Positions 11,373 to 19,810 are shown, numbered from the stretch's first letter. The stretch is 50,179 nucleotides of DNA from Gemmatimonadota bacterium (GCA_020350785.1 CP070722.1:1618432-1668610); one strand, 5' to 3'. Program-made: numbers and translations. The notes: generated by a model from the letters alone, not told the origin.

Positions 11373-11475
11373 AGCATCCGGTCGGCTCGATCGGGCGCGT
11401 TCGCGACGGAGGTCGAACGGAGCTAAGTTGTCAGACGGCCCCGGATGCTCGCCCAATGATGAGAAGGTTGTAGTC

Positions 11476-11940
11476 ATGCCTATCGAAGTTTCGAGCCCCG
11501 CCTTTCAGGATGGGGACTTAATTCCCAGCCGTTACACCTGCGAGGGGGAGGACATCTCGCCCCCGCTCGAATGGACGAACCTGCCAGCCGGGTCGAAGAG
11601 CATCGCCCTGATTTGCGACGACCCGGACGCGCCGGTCGGCACCTGGGTGCATTGGGTCCTGTACGATCTCTCGCCGAAACTGAACAAGCTGCCCGAGGCA
11701 ATTCCAGGCCGAGAGGTGACGCCGCAGGGGGCGAAGCAAGGCATCAACGACTTCAGGCGAAGCGGGTACGGCGGCCCCTGTCCGCCACCCGGCAAGCCGC
11801 ACCGCTACTTCTTCAAGATCTACGCGCTCGATATCGAGCCGGGCCTGCCGGCTGGCGCGACGAAGTCCGATCTGCTCCGGACCATAGAGGGGCACGTGCT
11901 GGCGGAAGGTCAGCTGGTCGGACTCTATAAGCGAGGCTGA
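11476..11940 (+). CDS. YbhB/YbcL-family (PEBP, Raf kinase inhibitor-like) protein
   Basis: 154 residues from ATG 11476, which has GAGAAGG eight bases upstream. The frame extends further upstream to TTG 11428, but that part looks non-coding. Family motifs are clear: FQDGDLIPSRYTCEGEDISPPL, DDPDAPVGTWVHWV and GGPCPPPGKPHRYFFKIYAL. They form the anion-binding pocket of the phosphatidylethanolamine-binding protein fold (DPDAP, the HW and the GPCPP-HRY segment). Length matches bacterial YbhB (about 155). There is no signal peptide, so it is probably cytoplasmic. The bacterial role is not established. It is a single gene between two hairpin or convergent borders. Confidence 0.93.
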   Translation: MPIEVSSPAFQDGDLIPSRYTCEGEDISPPLEWTNLPAGSKSIALICDDPDAPVGTWVHWVLYDLSPKLNKLPEAIPGREVTPQGAKQGINDFRRSGYGGPCPPPGKPHRYFFKIYALDIEPGLPAGATKSDLLRTIEGHVLAEGQLVGLYKRG

Positions 11941-11975
11941 GCGCCAACCTCCCGGTCGATGCAGAGCCGCGTCCT

Positions 11976-12500
11976 CTACCTAGTCAATATCGACAGGTAC
12001 TTTCCCCAGGGGCCTACTGCTTCTGTGTAACCTCGCGCCATTACCCTCGCGATCTGTGCTATGTGAGCCAGATCGTGCACCACCCACGTCGCAAGGAGCT
12101 GCCGCGCCGTCACGGTGCCCAGTTCGGGGTGCGTTCCGCGCAAGCCGAGTTGGTCCGGCTTCAGCTCTAGGTCGCTGAGAGTCTGCAGGTTTCGGCTTCG
12201 CGCTTCCGCGAAATTCAGCAGCAGCTCCGGCAGCCGCTTGCCCTCGAATTTCTCGAACTGAGCGAAACGGTCGAACGGTGCGAATGTTTTTGATTCACGC
12301 TGCTCGAGGATGATCTTCAGTCTAGGTATCCAATCGGTCTCCTCGCCATGCAGAAGATGTCCGACGATATCGAATGGGCTCCAGCCGTCCGTACCCTCGC
12401 CTCGCTTGGTCCAGTACGGCGACAGCCCTTCCAGAAGCGAGCCCAGCGTGGCTGGCGTCCGACTTAGGATCTCCACGGCCTTTTCGAGCTCGAAGTCCAT
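11976..12500 (-). CDS. DinB-like (DinB_2) metal-binding protein
   Basis: 174 residues, a four-helix bundle of the DinB/YfiT superfamily. The metal ligand pattern is visible: a His in helix 2 (DIVGHLLHGEETDW) and the pair in HDLAHIAQIARVMA near residue 145, giving the three-His site. A good ribosome binding site (GGGAGG) precedes the ATG. Members include thiol transferases using bacillithiol or mycothiol, and many of unknown function; no substrate can be inferred here. The gene stands alone on the minus strand, converging on the PEBP-like gene. Confidence 0.85.
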   Translation of the reverse strand: MDFELEKAVEILSRTPATLGSLLEGLSPYWTKRGEGTDGWSPFDIVGHLLHGEETDWIPRLKIILEQRESKTFAPFDRFAQFEKFEGKRLPELLLNFAEARSRNLQTLSDLELKPDQLGLRGTHPELGTVTARQLLATWVVHDLAHIAQIARVMARGYTEAVGPWGKYLSILTR

Positions 12501-12581
12501 TTTCCTGGGCCTCCCTTCGTTTCAGACCGCCGACGATACCCGTGCAGGTCAGTAGGTGATGAGGCGAAGATCTGAGGCAAA

Positions 12582-13196
12582 TCAAGGGCGCGGCCGTTCC
12601 GGGGGAACTTTGCCCGCGCCCGCCGAATCGAGTCGACCGGCCCGGCGTCTGCGAGATGCGGCCAGCAGGATCACTACTAGGATGAGGGCCACCAGGGCCA
12701 CGGCGAGGATCGGGTGGCGCCCGTAGAGGCGCGCGAGGCCGTCGCCTGTGTAGACGAAGAAGATAGTCCCGGGCAAGATGCCGATTGCGGTCGTCCAGAA
12801 GAACCTGACTCGGCTGCAGAGTGTCAATCCGAGTCCCCAATTCATGGCGGTGAATGCGACGGCCGGTATGAGGCGCGCCGTCAAGAGGCCCGGCCAGCTC
12901 GCGGCGTGCATGATCTCGTCGATCCCAACCAGGGCACCACGAGGCACGATGCGTTCGATCAGCGGCCGCCCGAAGCGGCGTCCAAGTTCGAAGCTGAGCT
13001 GCGCGCCCACTAGCGCTCCCAACCACGTAATGACGCTGCCCTCGAGGGGGCCGAATAACATTCCGTTCATCGCTGCGGGTATCTCGGCCGGGATGGGCAA
13101 CACGGCGACGGCGGCCATCAGTCCCACGGCGATTGGGTAGCTCCAGGTGCCGCTGCCGTCCAGCCAGATTTCGATCGACTGAAATAGCTCGCTCAT
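12582..13196 (-). CDS. VTT/DedA-like (TVP38/TMEM64) membrane protein
   Basis: 204 residues from ATG 13196 (MSELFQ); an in-frame ATG at 13253 would add 19 residues of unlikely sequence. About five hydrophobic helices are seen. The VTT (SNARE-associated Golgi) signature is present: MNGMLFGPLEGSVITWLGAL, followed by GAQLSFELGRRFGR. A second re-entrant-like part includes LTARLIPAVAFTAMNWGLGL. This family is linked to lipid flipping and membrane homeostasis. The C-terminal tail is short, basic and cytoplasmic. It shares no operon with recognised partners; DinB lies 80 bases downstream on the same strand. Confidence 0.88.
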   Translation of the reverse strand: MSELFQSIEIWLDGSGTWSYPIAVGLMAAVAVLPIPAEIPAAMNGMLFGPLEGSVITWLGALVGAQLSFELGRRFGRPLIERIVPRGALVGIDEIMHAASWPGLLTARLIPAVAFTAMNWGLGLTLCSRVRFFWTTAIGILPGTIFFVYTGDGLARLYGRHPILAVALVALILVVILLAASRRRRAGRLDSAGAGKVPPERPRP

Positions 13197-13611
13197 TCGC
13201 ACGATCCCGGCGTGACTCGTCCTAATAGGAGGTCGGCGGGGGATAAGTGTCAATCAGGTCGAGCAGGGAGGTAGGTTTGCCGCAGCACTTTGCGCGCTGC
13301 TCATCTGTGTGCGGTCGTCTACCCTTGCAACCCTGCTTTGCAGCAGCGCATCCAAGGTGATAGAAGGGCATGTTGGGATGAAACCCTGAAAACTGGAGGC
13401 TCGTAGGGTTATAAGGCTGAGCGAAGTTTCCCTCCTGCCCAGGTGGCACTGGGCAGCGATCCTCGCAGAATAGTCCTACCACGAACGCCGCATTGGGTGG
13501 GGCCGGTTGCTGGGCAGAGCGCCGGCCCCTGTTCATTTGTGAACGTGGTCATTTGTTAGCGAGATTCTCGCGGGGGGCGCAAGCTGGGCACGCACAGGGC
13601 GTTCAGCGCGA
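13197..13611. other. Region of 415 bases without a secure gene
   Basis: It holds a doubtful Cys-rich frame (described separately) and an inverted repeat: GGGGCCGG (13499-13506) with CCGGCCCC (13522-13529). A smaller repeat, GTTCA-TTTG-TGAAC, lies at 13531-13544. Base composition at third codon positions is less GC-biased than in neighbouring genes. It could be decayed or transferred DNA. Confidence 0.4.
13222..13536 (-). CDS. Doubtful small Cys-rich protein
   Basis: An open frame of 104 codons starting at ATG 13534-13536. It contains six Cys grouped as CEDRC, CAAAKQGC and CC, and a Pro-rich, aromatic middle (FSGFHPNMPFYHLG), which looks less like random translation than the usual shadow frame. 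There is no ribosome binding site, no recognised family, and GC at third positions (about 58%) is lower than in real neighbours. It may be a small Cys-cluster protein, a gene remnant, or chance. It is included so that it is not overlooked. Confidence 0.25.
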   Translation of the reverse strand: MNRGRRSAQQPAPPNAAFVVGLFCEDRCPVPPGQEGNFAQPYNPTSLQFSGFHPNMPFYHLGCAAAKQGCKGRRPHTDEQRAKCCGKPTSLLDLIDTYPPPTSY

Positions 13612-14025
13612 TCAGTCGGTATCGACACGTGTCTTGAGGCGTCTGAGCTGTCGCCGCTCCTTCTTGCTGGGGCGCCCTTTTTCGCGGAAGTCGAAGGTGG
13701 GTGCCGCCTTGCGTTGCTGGGCCAGGCTCTCACGCGCCCTCAGACTTTCCTGTGTCTCCTCGTAGAGCTTGACCGCCTCGCTCGCCGGTCCGCGGTGCTG
13801 CGACAGCCGACGGACGATCAGTTGCTGCTCGTAGGGTCCTTTGCGCAGCCGGAGGCGATCGCCCAGGCGAAGATGAGAGGCCCGCTTGGCGCGCTTCCCG
13901 TTGACTTGGACCTTTCCACCGACAATGGCCTTGGCGGCCAGCGATCGCGTCTTGAACAGCCGCGCCGCCCACAGCCATCTGTCGACGCGCACCGTTGTCG
14001 GGCTTGAACTCTCGAGATCATTCAT
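13612..14025 (-). CDS. hslR: S4-domain RNA-binding protein, Hsp15/HslR-like
   Basis: About 137 residues. The S4 RNA-binding domain lies in the first 70 residues (VRVDRWLWAARLFKTRSLAA, then GKVQVNGKRAKRASHLRLGD). The C-terminal tail is highly basic (GRPSKKERRQLRRLK). Both match heat-shock protein 15, which binds 50S subunits carrying stalled nascent chains. Start: ATG 14025 has GGAGG two bases upstream, which is tight; an in-frame GTG at 14052 would add nine residues but has no ribosome binding site. Single gene. Confidence 0.87.
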   Translation of the reverse strand: MNDLESSSPTTVRVDRWLWAARLFKTRSLAAKAIVGGKVQVNGKRAKRASHLRLGDRLRLRKGPYEQQLIVRRLSQHRGPASEAVKLYEETQESLRARESLAQQRKAAPTFDFREKGRPSKKERRQLRRLKTRVDTD

Positions 14026-14163
14026 TTCCTCCAATATCGTGAACCAAGCCACAGACGTACAGTCGATTGCCAGCGTTCAAGTGTCACCGGGTTCTGACCT
14101 AGATGGCGGCTTCCGGGAACACTCTAGCCGAGCCCTCCCTGATTACCTGGCTGATCTCTACGA

Positions 14164-14778
14164 CTAGCCGCGAGCAGCCGCGTAGCGCTGAGCGACGGCC
14201 TTCCAGTCGATGGTATTCCACCAGGCTTCGATGTAATCGGGTCGCCGGTTCTGGTATTTCAAGTAGTAGGCGTGCTCCCACACATCAATGCCCAGGATCG
14301 GGGCCCGGCCTTCCATCAGCGGACTGTCCTGGTAGGGAGTGCTCTCCACCACGAGCTTGCCACCGCCAGCGACCGACAACCAGCCCCAACCGCTGCCGAA
14401 GCGGTTCGCGGCCACCGTGCTGAGCTTCTCCTTGAAGTCAGCGAAGCCGCCAAGCTCTTTGTCGATAGCGGCCGCCAGATCACCGGACGGCTCGCCGCCG
14501 CCGTCTGGGCTCATGATCGACCAGAAGAGGCTATGATTCGCGTGGCCACCGCCATTGTTACGGACGGCCGTGCGGATGTCCTCCGGCACCTTGTTGATTC
14601 CTCGAATCAGCTCTTCCACGCTTTGATCGGCAAGGTCCGGGTGTTTCTCGAGAGCCGCGTTCAACTTACTTACGTAACCGGCGTGATGCTTGCCGTGATG
14701 TATCCGCATCGTCTGCTCGTCGATGTGCGGCTCGAGTGCCGTGTAGTCGTAGGGCAGTGCTGGAAGTTCGTAGGCCAT
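14164..14778 (-). CDS. sodA: Superoxide dismutase, Fe/Mn family (Mn-like residues)
   Basis: 204 residues. The metal ligands are visible: His in MRIHHGKHH, His in HANHSLFW, and Asp and His in [11 protein letters not shown]. It converts superoxide to oxygen and hydrogen peroxide in the cytoplasm; no signal peptide is present. Gly in GGGHANH, together with Gln in YQDSPL, is the pattern of Mn-type rather than Fe-type enzymes, though cambialistic use cannot be excluded. Two ATG codons are adjacent; the second (14776-14778) has better spacing from AGGAGG. Confidence 0.96.
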   Translation of the reverse strand: MAYELPALPYDYTALEPHIDEQTMRIHHGKHHAGYVSKLNAALEKHPDLADQSVEELIRGINKVPEDIRTAVRNNGGGHANHSLFWSIMSPDGGGEPSGDLAAAIDKELGGFADFKEKLSTVAANRFGSGWGWLSVAGGGKLVVESTPYQDSPLMEGRAPILGIDVWEHAYYLKYQNRRPDYIEAWWNTIDWKAVAQRYAAARG

Positions 14779-14967
14779 CATTCCTCCTGAGTAGGCTAAG
14801 CCTCTCTAAGTGTTACGGGCTTGGTGCTTGTAGTTAGAACACGGTATCTTAAGCAACTTTGGGGTCCAGTCGCAAATTGCTGGAGGCGCTGCAGCACACG
14901 AAGACATAAGCGGCCGACAGAGCGCCTAGCCGACAGCTAGGAATGGAAGCGTCTCTTAGGACTCGTT

Positions 14968-15636
14968 TCAGGGAGTCCAGGTCCAGAAGCTGGGTCCGAT
15001 TCGGAGGTTGTGAATCCAGTCCGCCGGCCAGGAATAGCGAAGCAGTACGGCCAGCCAGCCGTGCGAGAGCGCTAGAGTGAGAAGGTTGGGGTGTCGAATG
15101 AAAAGGCGGCACCAGACGTAGCCGCCCACCAGGGTGACGATAGCGAGGGCGAGGTTGGGCCAGTGCAAGAAAGCGAAGAGGAGAGCTGTGCCGGCAGCCG
15201 CCCCACGCTTATGGCCCGTCGCTCCGAAGATACGACGCAGGGTGAACGACTGCATAGCGTACTGCTGGGCGAGACCCCAAAGGGGATAGGAGAAGAATGC
15301 TGCGGAGACTTCCCGATCGAGGCTTGGGCTCTGTCCTGCGAGGAGGCTGATGGCGATGACCAAAACGCCGCCGAACAGTGTGGCTAGCCCGACATCGCGC
15401 GCCGAGGCGGGCAGGTTGTCGAAACGCAAGCCGATGTCACGCAGGCGATCGCCATGAATCAAGTTGGAGGCGAAGGGAATCAGGACGACGAGGGCCATGT
15501 AGGGAGTTCGGATCCAGTCGTTCCGGGTCGGCTGAATCACCCAGACGTAGACGATCGCGAGGGCCACGAATAGGAGGGGCTCCAAGATCGCGAAGCGGTC
15601 GACCGGTCTCTGATTACCGTGGTTCTTTGTTGTCAT
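14968..15636 (-). CDS. CPBP-like intramembrane protease homologue
   Basis: About 222 residues if it starts at ATG 15636; longer in-frame starts exist (ATG 15708, and 15753) without better ribosome binding sites, so the N-terminus is uncertain. It has about seven hydrophobic helices. The CPBP (CAAX protease and bacteriocin-processing) layout is recognisable: a first motif in a helix (AQQYAMQSFTLRRIF), then FAFLHWPN with the FxxxH-type His, then LALSHGWLAVLL. The usual glutamate pair EExxxR of motif 1 is replaced by QQ, so proteolysis by the classic mechanism is doubtful. It lies divergent from the next gene. Confidence 0.72.
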   Translation of the reverse strand: MTTKNHGNQRPVDRFAILEPLLFVALAIVYVWVIQPTRNDWIRTPYMALVVLIPFASNLIHGDRLRDIGLRFDNLPASARDVGLATLFGGVLVIAISLLAGQSPSLDREVSAAFFSYPLWGLAQQYAMQSFTLRRIFGATGHKRGAAAGTALLFAFLHWPNLALAIVTLVGGYVWCRLFIRHPNLLTLALSHGWLAVLLRYSWPADWIHNLRIGPSFWTWTP

Positions 15637-15773
15637 TCGGGGCGACGCACCTGTAGTTTCGTAAGCCCAGAGTTCGGCTCGTTGACGTGGCACGCTGATT
15701 GCTGCCATTCGCTGCGCGGGCGTAGAGCAGTGCGTTAGAGCCCGCCGAGCCACCGTCTCGAGGAGGTCCGATA

Positions 15774-16307
15774 ATGCCGGGACGTGATCAAGGCCCGCTC
15801 GATCCCCAATCTAGCCCACCCAACGGCGGAAGCGGGCGCCCGGTTCGATTTCGCACCGAGCCCCAGCGCAGTTTGGACACAGCAGAGCGTATCTGGCAAG
15901 GCGTCTACTCGTATGCCGACGGCTGGGCGCGGTTTGGCATTACGATCGACGCGACGCTCAACAGGCTCACCCTGCGTCGCTCGTCGGGCTCTGATTACAG
16001 CGAAATGTTGCACCAGCTGGTCGGCAGGGCAGCTGAGCCGGCGTTGAACACGGCTGTGCGGGGGCCGAGGGTCGAGCAGCTGAGTTTTGAGATGGAGATC
16101 GTCGGCGTCAAGCTCACGCGTGTCAGCGCGGGCGTTTTCAAGCCCGGTCCCGGCGGTGACTGGTTGGTGGTTCAGGCGTTTGTCTCTGGCGGCAGTGACG
16201 CGTTCTTGCTTGGAATCAACGATCACATGGCGACCGGCGAGCTGTTCATCCCACGCTCGGAATCGTCGCCGGTCGTTCTGAAGGCCCTGGCCAGGGTGTT
16301 CGGCTGA
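15774..16307 (+). CDS. Hypothetical protein, 177 residues
   Basis: A good ribosome binding site (AGGAGGT at 15761-15767) precedes ATG 15774. The first 35 residues are polar and Pro/Gly-rich. The remainder alternates hydrophobic and polar residues as in a mixed alpha/beta protein (WARFGITIDATLNRLTLRR, LSFEMEIVGVKLTRV, WLVVQAFVSG). There is no signal peptide, membrane helix or known motif. I do not recognise it. It is divergent from the CPBP-like gene and about 190 bases before hutH. Confidence 0.7.
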   Translation: MPGRDQGPLDPQSSPPNGGSGRPVRFRTEPQRSLDTAERIWQGVYSYADGWARFGITIDATLNRLTLRRSSGSDYSEMLHQLVGRAAEPALNTAVRGPRVEQLSFEMEIVGVKLTRVSAGVFKPGPGGDWLVVQAFVSGGSDAFLLGINDHMATGELFIPRSESSPVVLKALARVFG

Positions 16308-16500
16308 CCGGTCATCCTTGCGTCGCCATCAACTTGAAAATTCGCCCAGATCGGCTTCTTGGTTCTTCGGGATCTCAAGGCACAATCAAGCCCTCTGTAC
16401 CGCATTCTGAATCAGGCCTATCTTGCAGCCGCCCCGGCAAGCGTCTTGGCGGTTTGCCGCGCCGGTCGTGATACCCGATTCAGCACCGGAGGTCCGGATC

Positions 16501-18033
16501 ATGCTGGTACTCGATGGCCACAACCTCAGGCTCGAGGATGTGGGCCGTGTCGCCCGCGCTGAGGAGGCGGAGATAACACTGCACGTCGACGCCTGTCAGG
16601 CGATAGACTCATCGCGAGAGGTGGTCGAGAGATCACTGGTCGAGAGCGAGCGTATCTACGGCGTCACAACCGGCTTTGGACGCCTCTCCGAAGTCTTGAT
16701 CCCACCGGCTCGCCGTTTGGAGATACAGGAAAACTTGATCCGCAGCCATTCCAGCGGCGTGGGCCGACCGCTGAGTCGAGAGGTCAGTCGAGCCATTATC
16801 CTGTTGCGCGCCAACTCGCTCGCGCGAGGCAACTCGGGTATTCGACGTGAGGTAGTGGAACTTCTTCTCGATCTGCTGCGCAAGGGTATCGAGCCGTTGG
16901 TTCCGGAGTTTGGATCCGTAGGTGCGAGCGGTGACCTCGCCCCGCTCGCCCACGTGGCAAGCTGTCTCCTGGGTGAGGGGTTGGTGCATGCCCGAGGTGG
17001 CGCTGAGCCGGCGCGCGCCGCTCTGGACCGGGCCGGGCTAAGGCCGATCAAGGTGCGCGAGAAGGAAGGACTGGCTCTGATCAACGGTACTCAGGCAACC
17101 ACGGCGTTGGGAGTGTTGGCGTTGCTGAAAGCCGAGAGCGCGGTGGAGACGGCCGAGTTGGCAGGAGCCATGTCGCTGGAGGGACTGAAGGGAACGCCGG
17201 TGCCGTTCGACGAACGAGTGCACGAGGCGCGGCCCCATCCGGGCCAGCTGGTGAGCGCTGCCCGTCTGCGAGCTCTCTTGTCCAGCAGCGAGATACGCGA
17301 ATCACATCGCTACGGTGATCCGCGGGTCCACGATGCGTATTCGTTGCGATGTATGCCTCAGGTTCACGGCGCCGCCCGAGATGTGTTTGGATTCGTTCGC
17401 CGCGTGCTGGAAATCGAGATCAACAGCTCAACCGACAACCCACTCGTGTTTGTCGATCCCGGCGAGATAGTGAGCGCCGGCAACTTCCACGCTCAGATCG
17501 TGTCTGAGGCGCTCGACTTTCTGGCTATTGCGTGTACCGACCTCGCTTCGATCAGCCAGCAGAGAATAGAGCGGCTATTGAATCCGGACTTATCCGGCCT
17601 ACCAGCGTTCCTCGCCCGCGACCCTGGTGTGGAGTCGGGCTTCATGATCGCACAGGTTGCGGTGGTCGATGTGTTGGCGGAAATGCGCGTGCTGTCCCAT
17701 CCGGCGAGCGTTGACTCGGTCACGACGAGCGGCAACAAGGAAGACCACGTATCGATGGGCCTGACGGCTGCCCGCAAGGCGTGGCGTGGGGTTGAGTGTT
17801 TGCAGTATGTGTTGGCGGTGGAACTCATGTGCGCTGCCCAGGCTTTGGAGTTTCTCAAACCTCTGCGGCCGGGGGCGGGCGCCGCCGCCGGCTACGAATC
17901 GGTGCGGAGGCGAGTCGCGGCGTTGGAAGGTGATCGTGAGCTGAGCGCCGACATCGAGCAACTGAAGGATTTGGTGGATAGCGGTCACCTCGGTGACCTC
18001 GTGCTGCAAGTGATGGAATCGGCCAAGACGTAA
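16501..18033 (+). CDS. hutH: Histidine ammonia-lyase
   Basis: 510 residues from ATG 16501, preceded by GGAGGT; the frame extends upstream, but this start fits the family length. The MIO-forming triad Ala142-Ser143-Gly144 sits in GSVGASGDLAPLAHVA at the same numbering as in characterised enzymes. YGVTTGFG and the substrate-loop SH pair (IRSHSSGVG) favour histidine over phenylalanine or tyrosine. It deaminates L-histidine to urocanate. No hutU, hutI or hutG lies nearby, so the rest of the pathway must be elsewhere or absent. Related aromatic aminomutase or lyase activity cannot be fully excluded. Confidence 0.94.
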   Translation: MLVLDGHNLRLEDVGRVARAEEAEITLHVDACQAIDSSREVVERSLVESERIYGVTTGFGRLSEVLIPPARRLEIQENLIRSHSSGVGRPLSREVSRAIILLRANSLARGNSGIRREVVELLLDLLRKGIEPLVPEFGSVGASGDLAPLAHVASCLLGEGLVHARGGAEPARAALDRAGLRPIKVREKEGLALINGTQATTALGVLALLKAESAVETAELAGAMSLEGLKGTPVPFDERVHEARPHPGQLVSAARLRALLSSSEIRESHRYGDPRVHDAYSLRCMPQVHGAARDVFGFVRRVLEIEINSSTDNPLVFVDPGEIVSAGNFHAQIVSEALDFLAIACTDLASISQQRIERLLNPDLSGLPAFLARDPGVESGFMIAQVAVVDVLAEMRVLSHPASVDSVTTSGNKEDHVSMGLTAARKAWRGVECLQYVLAVELMCAAQALEFLKPLRPGAGAAAGYESVRRRVAALEGDRELSADIEQLKDLVDSGHLGDLVLQVMESAKT

Positions 18034-18168
18034 GCTCTTCGATTCTTGCCCCGCGCGACAGAAGATGTCGATCGACCGCGGCGATCTGAAACCGGGTCGC
18101 CGTGATAACCGTAAAGTCTAGCGCAAGATCACGCGGCAATCAGAACCAGATCGCTGGGGCATCGGCTC

Positions 18169-18426
18169 ATGGGAATATTCTCCTGGATAGCACTGGGATT
18201 CATCGCAGGGACGGTCGCAAAGATGTTGCACCCGGGGCGCGATCCGGGCGGCTGCCTGATAACTATTCTTCTTGGCGTCGGCGGTGCGCTGATCGGTGGC
18301 TACATCGGAACGCGACTGGGCTGGGGACAGGTCAGAGGTTTCGATCTGCGCTCGATGGGTCTGGCGGTCGGCGGTGCGCTGCTCATCCTGGTCGTCTATC
18401 GAACAATCTCCGGTAAGCGACGCTGA
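18169..18426 (+). CDS. GlsB/YeaQ/YmgE-family small membrane protein
   Basis: 85 residues with three hydrophobic helices and Gly-rich packing (FSWIALGFIAGTVAKMLHPG, ILLGVGGALIGGYIGT, LAVGGALLILVVYRTI). This matches the transglycosylase-associated/GlsB family linked to general stress. The conserved GxxAGxxAK and PG turn of the first helix are present. A GGGG stretch nine bases upstream may serve as ribosome binding site. An imperfect hairpin (18449-18468) follows the stop. Its biochemical role is unknown. Confidence 0.88.
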   Translation: MGIFSWIALGFIAGTVAKMLHPGRDPGGCLITILLGVGGALIGGYIGTRLGWGQVRGFDLRSMGLAVGGALLILVVYRTISGKRR

Positions 18427-18980
18427 GGTGTTGCCGGATGATGCTGTAAGCGTAATCCAGATAACGCTGGAGTGATGTGTGCTGGCAGCGACGTCGCTTC
18501 GAAGCTACAATTCTCGGACGCAAGCGTGCGAATGTTTGTCGCGATGCCAACATATCTTAGTGTTTCGTGCCCTCCCCTGTTGCTCTGTCGCACGCTGACC
18601 TTTCGTTCATTCCTCACCAATCACGGAAAGTCATCGAATCGCATCGCGCGCGGCGAATTCTTGGTCCTCTCTTTGCAACGAAAAATCAGCTGTCAGGGCG
18701 ACTGAAGACAGCCGATACAAATCCGCGGAAGTTTCGCGGTGGATCTGGGAAGGCGTTAACTCCCTGAAAAGGGGCCCAATTACGCTGCTACGTCTTTCCA
18801 GGTTGAGCCCCCGCCAACCGCTAAAGATTGCAAGAGTTGAAAAGAATGGCCGGTCAGTTTGTCCAAGCCGGCTCGGAATTGTTGTCGTATCGCCTCTGCT
18901 GCTGTGGCATAAAGATGGCAAACAGAATGCGCTGGGATTTCTTGTTCGAGTTCCTCGAGGTTAAGCGATGAGAGGCAGTG
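18427..18980. other. Intergenic region of about 550 bases before the pilin operon
   Basis: I see no convincing gene. It holds an 8-bp imperfect hairpin at 18449-18468 just after the GlsB-like gene, a CCGCG/CGCGG mini-hairpin near 18722-18738, and weak sigma-54-like boxes near 18903-18930 (listed separately). I looked for a c-di-GMP (GEMM) riboswitch because a pilin operon follows, and did not find its conserved bases. A leader RNA or an unrecognised small RNA remains possible. Confidence 0.5.
18902..18930 (+). promoter_or_regulatory. Weak sigma-54-like promoter boxes before the minor pilin operon
   Basis: Two overlapping GG-N10-GC arrangements occur: TGGCATAAAGATGGC and TGGCAAACAGAATGC, the second ending at 18930. 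The TGGCA half matches the -24 element, but the -12 half (ATGC or TGGC instead of TTGC) is imperfect. Both lie about 50-70 bases before the first pilin start. Pilin genes are often sigma-54-dependent in other phyla; no activator gene is seen here. Confidence 0.2.
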
Positions 18981-19406
18981 ATGGGATCGCCGAATTGTAG
19001 GCGGGGCTACTCCCTGGTTGACACCGCAGTAATGGTTCTCCTTTTGGGTACGGTGCTGGGTACGGCCGCTCCGCTCGGCCAACGGGTCGTCGCCAATTAT
19101 CAGCTCAACACGGCAGTGCGGGCGCTTTCGTCGGAGGTGGCGGAAACGAAGATCCGCGCCGTAAAGGTCAATTCCGTCGCAACCGTGAAGCTTGAATCGA
19201 ACAGAGAGTACACGGTAGTGGGTTCGTGGCGGCAGTTGCCGAACATGGTTCGTTTCGATCGCGCCAGCGATGACTCGCTGGCCTTCAACGGGCTGGGGGC
19301 CCTGACTGCCGGCACGACGCAGCGCTTGGTGTTGGTCAACAGGTTCGACGAGAGGCGCGAGCTTCGCGTCTACGCCGCGGGCGGGCACGAGATTCGGAAG
19401 CTGTGA
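18981..19406 (+). CDS. Type IV minor pilin/pseudopilin, GspH/FimT-like
   Basis: 141 residues from ATG 18981 (GAGAGG five bases upstream; GTG 18978 is also in frame). A short basic leader ends at Gly before the prepilin cleavage site: RRG/YSLVDTAVMVLLLG, followed by one hydrophobic helix and then a beta-rich domain. At +5, where pilins carry Glu, there is Asp. The size and the beta-rich C-terminal part resemble GspH/FimT minor pilins, which sit at the tip or prime assembly of a pilus or type II pseudopilus. It is the first gene of a four-gene operon and overlaps the next by four bases (GTGA). Confidence 0.82.
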   Translation: MGSPNCRRGYSLVDTAVMVLLLGTVLGTAAPLGQRVVANYQLNTAVRALSSEVAETKIRAVKVNSVATVKLESNREYTVVGSWRQLPNMVRFDRASDDSLAFNGLGALTAGTTQRLVLVNRFDERRELRVYAAGGHEIRKL

Positions 19407-19810
19407 ACAAGAGAGGCGGCTTCAGCCTCGTCGAGCTGATGGTCGCGCTGGTGATCTTCAGCTTCGGGGTTATGGCAGGTGTGGCGCTATTGGGCGGTGG
19501 TTTCCGCTGGGAGGGGAAAGCCGAGCTAGAGACTCAGATGACGGTTGCGGCGGAGATGAAGCTGGAGGAACTAAAAGCCATGGCCGGGACGGATCGTGCC
19601 GACACGGTTGCTATCGTCATCGGCGGCGGTCTCGACTCGAATGTGAGCGGTTACTGGGACACGGCGGACGTCGACGGGCGAGTCTTCACACGGCGTTGGC
19701 AGGTGGAGGCGGGGCCGGCGGGAACCCGGCAAGTCAGCGTGAGGTGTTTTCCTCTCGATCCTCCGGCCAGCGGCCAAGCAGAACTTCGGAGTTACCTGAT
19801 CCATGAGTGA
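19403..19810 (+). CDS. Type IV minor pilin, PilV-like
   Basis: 135 residues from a GTG overlapping the previous stop. The N-terminus is a canonical prepilin: leader MNKRGG, then FSLVELMVALVIFSFGVM with Glu at +5, to be cut and N-methylated by PilD. This is the only member of this operon with the standard +5 Glu. The C-terminal domain is short and predicted beta-rich (TRRWQVEAGPAGTRQVSVR). Position and size fit PilV/GspI. It overlaps the next gene by eight bases. Confidence 0.86.
   Translation: MNKRGGFSLVELMVALVIFSFGVMAGVALLGGGFRWEGKAELETQMTVAAEMKLEELKAMAGTDRADTVAIVIGGGLDSNVSGYWDTADVDGRVFTRRWQVEAGPAGTRQVSVRCFPLDPPASGQAELRSYLIHE

Noticed and set aside
18427-18980. c-di-GMP (GEMM) riboswitch before the pilin operon
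   Set aside because: The conserved GEMM core bases could not be found on the plus strand.
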